A stretch of 64,000 nt of DNA from contig NZ_JAFFZS010000027.1 of NCBI RefSeq assembly GCF_016921115.1, positions 1 through 64,000 on the forward strand. The letters are read 5' to 3'. The stretch's first letter is position 1; each line of letters opens with the position of its first letter. This document shows, piece after piece, positions 48,545 through 57,859 of the stretch. The position numbers were made by a program, and so were the translations under genes. Source of the DNA: Streptomyces actuosus (GTDB lineage: Bacteria > Actinomycetota > Actinomycetes > Streptomycetales > Streptomycetaceae). Below the pieces are notes generated by a model. That model searched no databases. It saw only the letters and a list, made by a program, of their open reading frames with translations, and was not told the DNA's origin.

Positions 48545-51500
48545 TCAGAAGTCGGCGGTGAGCGACAGGTCGATGTCGTCGTCGCTCATCCGGGAGATCA
48601 GCTCCAGCAGCCTGCGCTCCACCTCGGCGGCCAGCCGCTCCACGGTGGGGTGCTCGAAGAGGTCGCGGACGGCGAGCGGGCAGTCGAAGGCGGTGCGCAG
48701 GCGGGAGGCGACCGCCACCGCGCGCAGCGAGTGACCGCCCAGGGCGAAGAAGTCGTCGTGGACGCCGGCCCGGGGCAGGTCGAGGACCTCGCACCAGATC
48801 TGCGCGACGACCGTCTCGGCGGGGGTGCGCGGTGCCACGAACGCGTGCGGGGCGCGGGCGGCTGGCTCGGGCAGGGCCGCGGTGTCCAGTTTGCCCTGCA
48901 CGGTCAGCGGCAGGGCGTCGAGCAGGACGAACACCGACGGGACCAGGTAATGCGGCAGGTGCGCCCGGCAGTGCGTGTCCAGGGCCTCCTCCGACAGTCC
49001 GCTCCCCGCGGCGTATCCGACCAGGGCGGCTTCGCCGTGCAGGGCGCGGACGACGACCGCCGCGCCGGTGACGCCGGGGTGGCGGCGCAGCACCGCCTCG
49101 GCCTCGGCGGGTTCGACGCGGAACCCGCGGATCTTGACCTGGTCGTCGTTGCGGCCGAGGAACTCCAGTTCGCCCGAGGGAAGTCGGCGCACGACGTCAC
49201 CGGTGCGGTACAGGCGCCCGCCGGGCCGGCCGAAACCGTCGGGCACGAACCGCTCGGCGGTCAGCGCGGGCCGCCCCAGGTATCCCCGCGCCAGTTCGGC
49301 GCCGCCGACGAGGAGCTCGCCGGGAAGGCCGTCCGGTACCGGCTCCCCCAGGGCGTCGACGACGTAGGTGCGGCGGCTGCCGAGCGCGCGACCGATGGGC
49401 ACCCGGCCGCGCGGGAGGGTGTCGACGGTGTGCGCGGTGGCCGAGATCACGGCCTCGGTGGGCCCGTAGGTGTTGATCACGGGGACCGAGGGCAGGTGGG
49501 CGAACCAGTACTCCAGTGGGTCGGCGGGCAGCGTCTCCCCGCCGGTGACCAGCAGCCGCAGAGAGGTGAGGTGCGGCGCCAGGGCGTCCAGGCGGGCGAC
49601 GAGTTCCGCCCAGTAGGAAGGGGTGAGTTCCATGACGGTCACCCCCTCCTCGGCGACGCGGGCGGCGAGCTGCTCGGGGGTCCATATCTCGTCCGGGCGG
49701 ACGATCACCGTCGCTCCGGTGGCCAGCGCCGGGAGGATCTGCTCCAGGGAGGCGTCGAACGAGGTCGAGGCGAAGGTGAGCACCCGGTCGTGCGCGGTGA
49801 GTGCGAACTTCTCGCGGGCGGTGGCCACATGGGCGTCCAGCGCCTGGTGCTCGACACCGACCGCCTTGGGCAGGCCGGTGGAGCCGGAGGTGAAGACGAC
49901 GTAGGCGAGGGTGCCGGGGTCGGGGGCGTGGCGGGGGCCGTCGGGGTCGGGCCGGACGTCGCGGACGTCGACAGGGTCGACCCGGAGCGCCGTCACGGTG
50001 TCCCGGGTGCTCGCGTCGCACACCACGTGCCGTGCTCCGGCCTCCCGCAGCATGTGGTGCAGCCGTTCCTCGGGCAACCGGGGATCGAGCGGCACGTACA
50101 CGCCGCCCGCCCGCCACACCGCGAGCATCGCGGCGACGGACCACACCCCCCGGCCCACGCACACCCCCACGGCGTCGTCCGCGCGCACGCCCGCGTCGGC
50201 CAGGGCCGCGGCGAGCCCGCCGGTCAGGGCGTCCAGGCCCGCGTGGTCGAGGGTGGTGTTCTCGCAGACGACGGCGGGCGCGTCCGTTCGGCCCGCGACG
50301 CGGAACCGGGGCGCGGGTGCGGCGTCCGTCCCGGCGGTGGCCAGCAGCCGCTCGCGCTCGTCGGCCGCGAGCAGGGGGGCCGCGTCGACAGGGGTTGCGG
50401 GTTCGGCGAGGAGGGCCTCCAGCAGCCGGCCGACGTGGTGGGCGAAGCGGGTGGCGGTGGCCGGGTCGAACAGGTCGGCGGCGTACTCGACGTTGAGGGC
50501 GAACCGCTCCGGGCGGATCACGTACGTGGCGGTGAGGTCGAACTTGGCCGTCCCCCAGGGCAGCGTGAAGTCCGCCGTGTCCGGACCCTGCGGGCCGGAG
50601 CCGCCCGTCGAGGCGTCCTGGACGTCCACCATGACCTGGAACAAGGGGTTGCGGGACAGGTCGCGTTCCGGGCGCAGCCGCTCCACCACCCGCTCGAACG
50701 GCACCTCCTGGTGGTCGAAGGCGCCCAGGACGGTCTCCCGCACCCGGTCCACGAGGGCGGCGAACGTCGGACGCCCGGACAGGTCCGTGCGCAGCACCAC
50801 GGTGTTGACGAAGAAGCCCACGAGCGGCTCCAGTTCGAGCCGGCCGCGCCCGGCGACGGGGGTGCCCACGGACACGTCGTGCTGTCCCGTCCAGCGGGCG
50901 AGGACCGCCTGGGCGGCGGCCAGCAGCACCATGAAGCGGCTGCCGCCGCGTTCGCGGGCGCAGGCGTCCACGGCCTCCACCAGGTGGACGGGCAGATCGA
51001 CCTCGACGGCACCGCCCCGGCCGGTGAACACGGCCGGGCGCGGCCGGTCCGTGGGCAGCTCCAGCACGGGCGCCCCGTCCAGGGTCTCCTCCCAGTAGGC
51101 CAGTTGCGCTTCGAGGGCGCCGCTGTCGGCACGGTCGCGCTGCCAGACGGCGTAGTCGGCGTACTGCACGGGCAGCGGGGGCAGCTGCGCGCTCCGGCCG
51201 GCCCTGCGCGCCGTGTAGTGCCGGGCGAGTTCGTCCAGCAGGACACCCTTGGACCAGCCGTCGGTGACGGCGTGGTGCAGGGCGAGGAGGACGACGTGGT
51301 CGTCGTCGGCCAGTTCCCACACACCGGCCCGCAGCAGGGGCGGCCGGGCGAGGTCGAAGCGGCGTGTGGCGTGGGCGGCGGCGGACCGGCGGACCGCCTC
51401 CAGGCGGCTCTCCTCGTCCGGGGCGTCGGGGGCGGGCACCCAGTGGAGCGGGATCGCCATCGGGTCGCACACCTTCTGCACGGGGCGGCCGTCGGACTCC

Positions 51501-54500
51501 ACCAGCGCGGTGCGCAGCACCTCGTGCCGCTCCACCAGGTCGTCCAGGGCCTGCTGCCAGGCGGTGCGGTCCAGGCCGCCGCGCACCCGCCGGCAGTACC
51601 ACAGCAGGTAGGAGTCGCCGCGGTCGGAGGTACGGTCCAGGAACCACAGGCGTTCCTGGGCGAAGGACAGCGGCAGCGGCCGGTCGCGGTCGACGGGCAG
51701 CACCTCGGTGGCTCCGAGGGTGCGCGCGGCGCTGACCCGGGGCGCGAAGCCGCGGACGGTGGGATTCTCGAACACGGTGCGCAGTTCGATGTCGCGACCC
51801 AGCCGCTGCGCGATCCGGGAGACCGCCATGGTGGCGAGCAGCGAGTGCCCGCCGAGGTCGAAGAAGCCGTCGTCGATGCCGATCCGGTCCAGGCCCAGGA
51901 CGTCGGCCCACACCTCGGCGACGATCCGCTCCGTCTCGTCGCGCGGGGCGGCGTCGTCGGTGAGGCCCGCGGAGCGGGTGCGGACCGGGTCGGGCAGGGC
52001 GGAGCGGTCGAGTTTGCCGGAGACGCCGACGGGCAGGGCGTCCAGGACGACGAAGTCGGAGGGCACGGCGTGGTGCGGCAGGTGGCGCGCGCACCAGGCG
52101 CGCAGCTCCGCCGGGTCCGGCGCACGCGGTGCGTCCGCCGCCGGTACGACGTAGCCGACCAGGCTGCGTCCGGTGGCGGGGTCCGGACGGGCGGCCGCGG
52201 CGGCGACGAGCGGGCAGGCGCGCAGCACGGTCTCGATCTCGCCGAGTTCGATCCGGAAGCCGCGGATCTTCACCTGGTCGTCGTGGCGGCCCACGAACTC
52301 CAGGTCTCCGCCGGGTTGCCAGCGCACGAGGTCGCCGGTGCGGTACAGGCGGGCGCCGGGCGGGCCGTAGGGGTCGGGCACGAAGCGTTCGGCGGTCAGG
52401 GCCGGCCGGTTCAGGTAGCCGCGGGCGACTTCCGTGCCGCCGACGAGGAGTTCGCCGCAGACCCCGACCGGTACCGGTTCGCCGTCGGCGCCGACCACGT
52501 ACACCCGCCGGTCGCCCAGGGGCCGGCCGATGGGCACGCTGCCCGCGGGGGGCTCGTCGGCGTCGTAGGTGGTGGCGGTGACGGTGGTCTCGGTCGGACC
52601 GTAGGCGTTGCACACCCGCGCCCAGGGCACCGCGGTGCGCCAGGCGGCGAGGGAGTCGGGCGGTACGGCCTCGCCGCCCAGGACCAGCAGCCGCAGTGAG
52701 GCGAGGGCCGCGGCCTGCCGCCGGTCGAGGGAGAGCGTCAGTTCCGACCAGTACGTGGGCGGCAGGTTGACGACGGTCAGTTCGTGCCGCCGGACGATCT
52801 CGGGGACCTGGGTGGGCAGCCAGGGTTCGTCGGGCCGCATGACGACGGTGGCGCCGGTGGTGAGAGCGGGCAGCACCTGGTCCAGGGAGGCGTCGAAGGA
52901 GAAGGAGGCGAAGGCGAGCACCCGGTCGGCGGCAGTGATGCCGAGCCGCTGCCGGGCGGCGGCCACGTGGGAGGCGAGCGCCGCGTGTTCCACGCCCACC
53001 GCCTTGGGCCGCCCGGTGGACCCGGACGTGAAGACGACGTGGGCGAGCTCGCGGGGGTCGGGTCGGTGGCGGGGGCCGTCCGCGGCCGGGGTGACGGCGG
53101 TGACGTCGACCGTGGCGGGCGCGAGGCCGATCGCGCCGGCGGAGGTCGCCGGGTCGGTGACCACGCAGGCGAGCCGAGCCTCCTTCGCCATGAACCGCAG
53201 TCGCTCGGCGGGCAGTTCGGGGTCGAGCGGAACGTAGGCGCCGCCCGCCCGCCAGACGCCCTCGATGGCGGCGACCGACCAGGTGCCGCGGCGCAGCAGG
53301 ACGCCCACGGGGCTGCCCGCGGTGACTCCGGCCTTCCCGAGCGCCGCCGCGAGGCCCCCGGTCAGGGCGTCGAGTTCGCCGTAGGTGACGCTCTCCGCGC
53401 CGCATCGCAGGGCGGTCGCGTCGGACGGCCCGGAGAAGGCGAGCGGGGGTGTCGGCCCTGGGGGCCGGTCGGCCGCCTCGTGCCACTCGGGGCGGGGGCG
53501 GGTCGGCGCCCCGGGTCCGGTGGGCAGCGCGCGGGCCAGATCCTGAACGGGTGCGTCGGGGTCGGCCAGGACGGCGCGCAGCAGTGCCGGGTAGGCCCGG
53601 GCGAACGCGCGCATCGTGCCGGTGTCGAACAGGGTGCTGGCGTACTGCAGGACGGCGGCGATGCTGCCGTCCGTGCGCAGGGTCAGGTCCAGGAAGACGT
53701 CCAGCGGGGTCTCGGTGAGCGGCGGCTCGACGAGGGTCACGTCCAGGCCGGTCATCCGGATGGCACGGATCGGGGTGTTGAGCAGGGTGAACGACGCCTG
53801 GGCGAGCGGATGCCGGGACAGGTCGCGGCGGGAGCCGCCGAGCGCGCCGACGACGAGGTCGAAGGGGGCTTCGGCGTGGGCGAGGTCGGCCGGGACCCGG
53901 CCGCGGACCCGGTCGAGCAGGGTGGCGAAGCCGGGCCTGCCGGACAGGTCCGTGCGCAGTACGACGGTGTTGACGAGCGGACCGATCAGCGCGTCGGCGC
54001 CGCGCTGGACGCGGTCGGCGAGCGTGCTGCACACGGCGACGTCGGTGCGGCCGGACCAGTGGGCGAGGAGCGCCTGGTAGGCGGAGAGCAGCACCATGTA
54101 GCGGGTGGCGCGCCGGGATCGGGCCAGGGCGTCGACGGCGGCGACGAGGTCGGCCGGCAGGTCGAAGCGGAGGACGTCGCCCGAACCGTCCCAGACGCGG
54201 GGGCGCGGCCGGTCGGTGGGCAGGTCGAGCGGGCCGAGCCGGTCGAGCCGGCCCCGCCAGTGGGCGAGCAGGCGTTCCAGGCGCTCGCCGGAGAGGCGTT
54301 CGCGCTGTGCGCGGGCGAGGTCGGCGTACTGCACGGCGGGCGGGGCGACGGGTTCGCCGCGGTAGCCCGCGGCGAGTTCGTCCAGCAGGACTCCCCACGA
54401 CCAGCCGTCCACGGCGATGTGGTGCACCTCGACGAGGAGGACGTGTTCGTCGGGCGCCACCCGGGCCAGCGTCGCCCGCAGCGGATGCTGCGCGGACAGG

Positions 54501-54841
54501 TCCACGGGGCGGCCCAGGCAGCGTTCGAACAGGTCGGCGGGGCCGGTCGCGTCGGTGTGCTCCAGCACCACCGGTGCCGGTGGGTCCACGACCGGCACCG
54601 GCTCGCCGTCGACGGCCGTGAACCGGGTGCGCAGGACCTCGTGCCGGGCCACGATCGCGGACAGCGACCGCTCCAGCCGGGCCGGGTCCAGGCGGCCCCG
54701 CAGCCGCAGCGCCAACGGGAGCATCGATCCGGTGGAGGAGCCGGCCAGTTGGTCCAGGAACCACAGCCGGCGCTGCGCGAAGGATGCGGTGCGCGTGTCC
54801 ACGTCGTTCGGTGCCCCGTCAGGGGCCGGGCGTGTTGTCAC
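48545..54841 (-). CDS. NRPS, two modules without thioesterase (C-A-PCP-C-A-PCP)
   Basis: 2098 residues. C1 begins at about residue 15 (RTASFAQRRLWFLDQLAG) with HHIAVDGWSWG near 140, so the line starts with a condensation domain and needs a donor from elsewhere. A1 (~480-945): manual code about D-A-D-N-V-G-A-V-T-K. PCP1: DLGGHSLLAT near 998. C2: HHAVTDGWSKG near 1189. A2 (~1525-1985): about D-A-E-E-V-G-T-I-S-K. PCP2: ALGGHSLRAV near 2034. Acidic residues at position 239 in both A pockets are often seen for basic amino acids; this is a weak inference. The two A domains are closely alike, suggesting module duplication. GTG 54841 follows GGGAGG; upstream sequence in frame is not NRPS-like. The next NRPS gene starts 52 bases downstream. 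Confidence 0.92.
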   Translation of the reverse strand: MTTRPAPDGAPNDVDTRTASFAQRRLWFLDQLAGSSTGSMLPLALRLRGRLDPARLERSLSAIVARHEVLRTRFTAVDGEPVPVVDPPAPVVLEHTDATGPADLFERCLGRPVDLSAQHPLRATLARVAPDEHVLLVEVHHIAVDGWSWGVLLDELAAGYRGEPVAPPAVQYADLARAQRERLSGERLERLLAHWRGRLDRLGPLDLPTDRPRPRVWDGSGDVLRFDLPADLVAAVDALARSRRATRYMVLLSAYQALLAHWSGRTDVAVCSTLADRVQRGADALIGPLVNTVVLRTDLSGRPGFATLLDRVRGRVPADLAHAEAPFDLVVGALGGSRRDLSRHPLAQASFTLLNTPIRAIRMTGLDVTLVEPPLTETPLDVFLDLTLRTDGSIAAVLQYASTLFDTGTMRAFARAYPALLRAVLADPDAPVQDLARALPTGPGAPTRPRPEWHEAADRPPGPTPPLAFSGPSDATALRCGAESVTYGELDALTGGLAAALGKAGVTAGSPVGVLLRRGTWSVAAIEGVWRAGGAYVPLDPELPAERLRFMAKEARLACVVTDPATSAGAIGLAPATVDVTAVTPAADGPRHRPDPRELAHVVFTSGSTGRPKAVGVEHAALASHVAAARQRLGITAADRVLAFASFSFDASLDQVLPALTTGATVVMRPDEPWLPTQVPEIVRRHELTVVNLPPTYWSELTLSLDRRQAAALASLRLLVLGGEAVPPDSLAAWRTAVPWARVCNAYGPTETTVTATTYDADEPPAGSVPIGRPLGDRRVYVVGADGEPVPVGVCGELLVGGTEVARGYLNRPALTAERFVPDPYGPPGARLYRTGDLVRWQPGGDLEFVGRHDDQVKIRGFRIELGEIETVLRACPLVAAAAARPDPATGRSLVGYVVPAADAPRAPDPAELRAWCARHLPHHAVPSDFVVLDALPVGVSGKLDRSALPDPVRTRSAGLTDDAAPRDETERIVAEVWADVLGLDRIGIDDGFFDLGGHSLLATMAVSRIAQRLGRDIELRTVFENPTVRGFAPRVSAARTLGATEVLPVDRDRPLPLSFAQERLWFLDRTSDRGDSYLLWYCRRVRGGLDRTAWQQALDDLVERHEVLRTALVESDGRPVQKVCDPMAIPLHWVPAPDAPDEESRLEAVRRSAAAHATRRFDLARPPLLRAGVWELADDDHVVLLALHHAVTDGWSKGVLLDELARHYTARRAGRSAQLPPLPVQYADYAVWQRDRADSGALEAQLAYWEETLDGAPVLELPTDRPRPAVFTGRGGAVEVDLPVHLVEAVDACARERGGSRFMVLLAAAQAVLARWTGQHDVSVGTPVAGRGRLELEPLVGFFVNTVVLRTDLSGRPTFAALVDRVRETVLGAFDHQEVPFERVVERLRPERDLSRNPLFQVMVDVQDASTGGSGPQGPDTADFTLPWGTAKFDLTATYVIRPERFALNVEYAADLFDPATATRFAHHVGRLLEALLAEPATPVDAAPLLAADERERLLATAGTDAAPAPRFRVAGRTDAPAVVCENTTLDHAGLDALTGGLAAALADAGVRADDAVGVCVGRGVWSVAAMLAVWRAGGVYVPLDPRLPEERLHHMLREAGARHVVCDASTRDTVTALRVDPVDVRDVRPDPDGPRHAPDPGTLAYVVFTSGSTGLPKAVGVEHQALDAHVATAREKFALTAHDRVLTFASTSFDASLEQILPALATGATVIVRPDEIWTPEQLAARVAEEGVTVMELTPSYWAELVARLDALAPHLTSLRLLVTGGETLPADPLEYWFAHLPSVPVINTYGPTEAVISATAHTVDTLPRGRVPIGRALGSRRTYVVDALGEPVPDGLPGELLVGGAELARGYLGRPALTAERFVPDGFGRPGGRLYRTGDVVRRLPSGELEFLGRNDDQVKIRGFRVEPAEAEAVLRRHPGVTGAAVVVRALHGEAALVGYAAGSGLSEEALDTHCRAHLPHYLVPSVFVLLDALPLTVQGKLDTAALPEPAARAPHAFVAPRTPAETVVAQIWCEVLDLPRAGVHDDFFALGGHSLRAVAVASRLRTAFDCPLAVRDLFEHPTVERLAAEVERRLLELISRMSDDDIDLSLTADF

Positions 54842-55337
54842 TGTGAGCCTCCCAGCCGTGTTTTGCAGCAGACTGCCGCCGGCTCGGCTCGGCCCGTAGG
54901 GAAGAAGACGCAGCACCACCGGCAGACCGGTCCGCTGTTCCGGTGGCGTACGGAGGGGGCCGCCGATCGGGCGGGCCGGGCCCGGTCCGGCGTCCGGCGC
55001 GGCCACGGGCCGGCCCCTTGCTCAAACGTTCCTGCACAGTCGCGCGGACGGCACTCCACGCCTCCTCGACCGGGTGGGGCCGACCGCGTCGGCGGGGACG
55101 ACCGCGCCTGCGGGGTGGACGGAGCCGACGGGGAGGAGCTCGCCGGCGGAGCCGAGCGGGAAGGCGGCACCGCTGGGACGAGCGGGACGGCGACGCGGGA
55201 GCGGTCGGACGGCCGGGCGGCATCGGGTCCGGGCCGGGCGGGTCCCGGCCCGGGGCGGATGACCAGCGCAGGGCCCTCCTCGGCCCCTGGCAGAACGCGC
55301 CATTCACCGGCGGCGTCCGCGTCCCGGGGTGCGGTCC
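54842..55337. other. NRPS operon leader, no gene recognised
   Basis: This must contain the NRPS promoter on the minus strand. Pro/Ser/Ala-rich open frames on both strands (including one whose stop overlaps the NRPS GTG) lack domain signal. No clear -10/-35 pair was found. Confidence 0.4.
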
Positions 55338-55359
55338 GCGGCACCCGTACGGGTGCCGC
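55338..55359. promoter_or_regulatory. 22-bp perfect palindrome
   Basis: gcggcacccgt followed by its exact reverse complement. It sits between the NRPS start and the convergent end of the membrane-protein gene, next to a terminator. It may be a second hairpin terminator or an operator. Confidence 0.6.
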
Positions 55360-55382
55360 ACACGCTTGGGGTTACGCACGGT

Positions 55383-55422
55383 CAGGGCGCCCGCCGACCG
55401 CGTCGGGCGCCCTGTCGTTTTT
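55383..55422. terminator. Intrinsic terminator with U-tract
   Basis: cagggcgcccg (55383-55393) pairs with cgggcgccctg (55404-55414) around a 10-base loop and is followed by tcgttttt on the plus strand. U-tracts are rare in this genome. The plus-strand orientation is odd because flanking genes are on the minus strand; the hairpin may also stop read-through from the gene ending at 55489 towards the NRPS. Confidence 0.75.
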
Positions 55423-55488
55423 CGGACGCAATGGGAATCTCCCCTTCCCCCGGCGTCACAGCAGGCGAACGATGTTCGAAGAGCCACG

Positions 55489-56823
55489 TCACGGATGTGT
55501 GACGTCGCTGACCACACCGCTCACGTTCAACACCTCATGACACTGCTGCGCCTGACGGCCCGTGGCCGGAGTACCCGGCTTCGCACAGGTCACCTTCACC
55601 GTGACGGCGGCACTCTCGGGGATCTTGATGGGGGTGACCCAGTGGTAGTCCTGGTTGCGGAACGTCTCCAGCGCGATGGTGGTGATCTTCCGATCGCCGA
55701 AGGTGATCGTCATCAGCCCCTCGTCGCCCTGGAAGTTGGCGACGACGATGTCCGTCACGCCGAAGACCTTGCCCTGCGGGACCACGTACAGACCGGTCTC
55801 GGTCTGCCCCCGGGACGTCTCCAGGTCGATGGTGGCCGAGCTCTGCTGGCCACCGGCGCCCCCGGTGCCGCTGCCGGCCTCTCCCCCGCCGGAGGGACCC
55901 TTCGTGCTCCTGTCCGCGCCCCCGCCGGCCTGCCCGGAGCCCGCGGCACCCACCGATCCGGCCCCGGGCGACGGCCCGTTCTGCAGGGCCGGGGTGGGCC
56001 GGGGGCGGACCGCCGCGTCGGCGGCCTCCCGGGCGGTGCTGCGCACCGCCGGGCGGACCAGCGCGAACCAGGCCAGCACCAGGGCGATCAGGGCGGCGAG
56101 CACCACCGGCAGCCACCGGGGGAAGACCGGCAGCTGGACGAACTCGGCCTCCAGCCGGGGCTGTACGGCCCCCTCGTGCGCGGCCTCCTCCGCCACCCCG
56201 AGGTCGCCCGGGCGTACGGTGAATGGCCAGACCATGGGCTTGCCGAACCAGACCGGTCTGCCGGTGCGGACCCGCAGCCGGGTCTCCGCCGATTCGCCGG
56301 GCTCCAGGCTCAGCTCGGCGGGGGCGAACCCGAACCGCAGTTCCTCCCCCGCCTGCTCCGGCGCGCAGGCGATCCGGGCGGAGGTGTTGCCCTCGTTGCG
56401 CACTGCCACGCGGTAGCGTCCGCGCAGCCAGCCGCGACGGCGGCGCGGGAGCACCTCGGCACGCAGTTCACGGAACTCCTCGACGTGCACCGTGGTCTCG
56501 GGCACCCGCACCGACTCGGGATGCTCGGCCGGCAGAACCCGTATCGCCAGGGGCACGTCGCCCGCCCGGACCTCCGGGGAGCGCGGTGGGGCCAGGCGGA
56601 CGGTCACGGTCTCGTGGCTGCCGGGATAGAGGGAGACCCGGTCGGGCTCCACGGTGGTCCAGGCCGCGCAGTCGCCGACGACGTGGAGGCTGTACGCCTC
56701 GACGATGTCGCTGTCGTTGCGGACGGTCAGGCTGGTCGAGGCGGTGCCGCCGGGTGTCACTGTCACGGCGGGAACGGCGAGACCGGGCGCCCCGGGCCCG
56801 GAAGAGGCTGCAGATGGCGTCAC
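55489..56823 (-). CDS. Single-pass membrane protein with Ig-like N-terminal domain (eCIS-associated)
   Basis: A 444-residue protein without a cleavable signal. Residues 15-230 are beta-rich, Ig/NEW3-like (VTPGGTASTSLTVRNDSDIV; TVEPDRVSLYPGSHETVTVR). One transmembrane helix, WLPVVLAALIALVLAWFALV, spans about 234-254. A Gly/Ser/Pro-rich linker (about 275-325) precedes a C-terminal beta domain ending GVVSDVTHP. Similar 'hydrolytic protein' genes accompany Streptomyces contractile injection loci, from memory. It is divergent from the LuxR gene at 57032, sharing the 56824-57001 promoter region. It may tether or gate the particle at the membrane (inference). Confidence 0.65.
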   Translation of the reverse strand: MTPSAASSGPGAPGLAVPAVTVTPGGTASTSLTVRNDSDIVEAYSLHVVGDCAAWTTVEPDRVSLYPGSHETVTVRLAPPRSPEVRAGDVPLAIRVLPAEHPESVRVPETTVHVEEFRELRAEVLPRRRRGWLRGRYRVAVRNEGNTSARIACAPEQAGEELRFGFAPAELSLEPGESAETRLRVRTGRPVWFGKPMVWPFTVRPGDLGVAEEAAHEGAVQPRLEAEFVQLPVFPRWLPVVLAALIALVLAWFALVRPAVRSTAREAADAAVRPRPTPALQNGPSPGAGSVGAAGSGQAGGGADRSTKGPSGGGEAGSGTGGAGGQQSSATIDLETSRGQTETGLYVVPQGKVFGVTDIVVANFQGDEGLMTITFGDRKITTIALETFRNQDYHWVTPIKIPESAAVTVKVTCAKPGTPATGRQAQQCHEVLNVSGVVSDVTHP

Positions 56824-57031
56824 GCCCCGACGCTAGGCCCGCGACCGGACCGCCACGAGAGATGCGGGGGCAACACCCGGGCAGGAGGAGTGCCCGCGAC
56901 GGTCGACGACTCCGCCACCGAACGGGTCGGCCGATGCGTCGCCGGCGTGCACCGCCGGCCGACGGGCTCCGTGCCCGCACCAGAGAGGAACCGGAACCAC
57001 CATGTCCTGCTCCGCCGAGAAAGGCCCGCCC

Positions 57032-57721
57032 ATGACCGCTGACACGCCGCGCGGGACCGGCCCCGCCCCCACCGTCCGCCCCGTCCCCGCCGAGGGGGCG
57101 GAGCGGGTGACCGTGACCGTCTACGCCCAGGACCTGGTCCTGCGCATCGGCGTCGTCCAGCAGCTGCGGCAGCGCCCCGAGCTGGAACTGGTGCCGGACG
57201 ACGGGGCGGACCGGGCGCGGGTGTCGCTCGTGGTCGCCGACACCGTGGACGACGAGGTGGTCGCCCTGTTACGACGGTTGCAGCGCAACCCGGGCACCCG
57301 CACCGGGCTCGTGGTCGGCGCGTTCGAGTCCGCGGCACTGCAACGGGTCATCGAGTGCGGGGTCGCGGCGGTGCTACGGCGCGCCGACGCGGACCAGGAC
57401 CGGCTGCTCCACCTGCTGCTGGCGATCGCCAAGGGCGAGGGGGTGCTGCCGGGCGACCTCCTCGGCAAGCTGCTGAAGCACGTCGGCAGCCTGCAGCGTT
57501 CGGAACTCGACCCGCGCGGTCTGACCCTGTCCACACTGACCGCGCGCGAGGCGGACATGCTGCGCCTGGTGTCGGAGGGCTTCGACACCGCGGAGATCGC
57601 CCGGAAGACCTCCTACTCCGAACGGACCGTCAAGAACGTCCTGCACGAGGTCACCACCCGACTGCAGTTGCGCAATCGGGCGCACGCGGTGGGCTACGCG
57701 CTGCGCAACGGGCTGATCTGA
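57032..57721 (+). CDS. LuxR-type response-regulator-like transcription factor
   Basis: About 229 residues. The N-terminal receiver-like domain (VTVTVYAQDLVLRIGVVQQL; VVGAFESAALQRVIECGVAA) leads to a LuxR HTH: LTAREADMLRLVSEGFDTAE, IARKTSYSERTVKNVLHEVT, RNRAHAVGYALRNGLI. The C-terminus is closely similar to both small LuxR proteins encoded at 29603-31194, including RNRAHAV..A.R.GL. ATG 57032 has GAAAGG seven bases upstream; ATG 57002 is the alternative and adds ten residues. It sits between the membrane-protein gene and the beta-propeller gene and is likely the local regulator of the injection-system locus. Confidence 0.83.
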   Translation: MTADTPRGTGPAPTVRPVPAEGAERVTVTVYAQDLVLRIGVVQQLRQRPELELVPDDGADRARVSLVVADTVDDEVVALLRRLQRNPGTRTGLVVGAFESAALQRVIECGVAAVLRRADADQDRLLHLLLAIAKGEGVLPGDLLGKLLKHVGSLQRSELDPRGLTLSTLTAREADMLRLVSEGFDTAEIARKTSYSERTVKNVLHEVTTRLQLRNRAHAVGYALRNGLI

Positions 57722-57859
57722 GCACCGCCCGTACCCCGGAGCTGCCCCAAAGCGCAGCACGTGCTTCCCCCGGCGCCGCCCCTGCCGCCCTGCTGCCGCA
57801 CCACCCGCCTGCGGCACCGTTCGGGGGAATCCGGGTGTTCCGAGACTGCGAGGTGGACC

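Noticed and set aside
54838..55344. 168-residue minus-strand open frame whose stop overlaps the NRPS GTG start
   Set aside because: The overlap is suggestive of coupling, but the product is low-complexity Pro/Ser/Arg with poor coding bias at its end and no ribosome-binding site was found.
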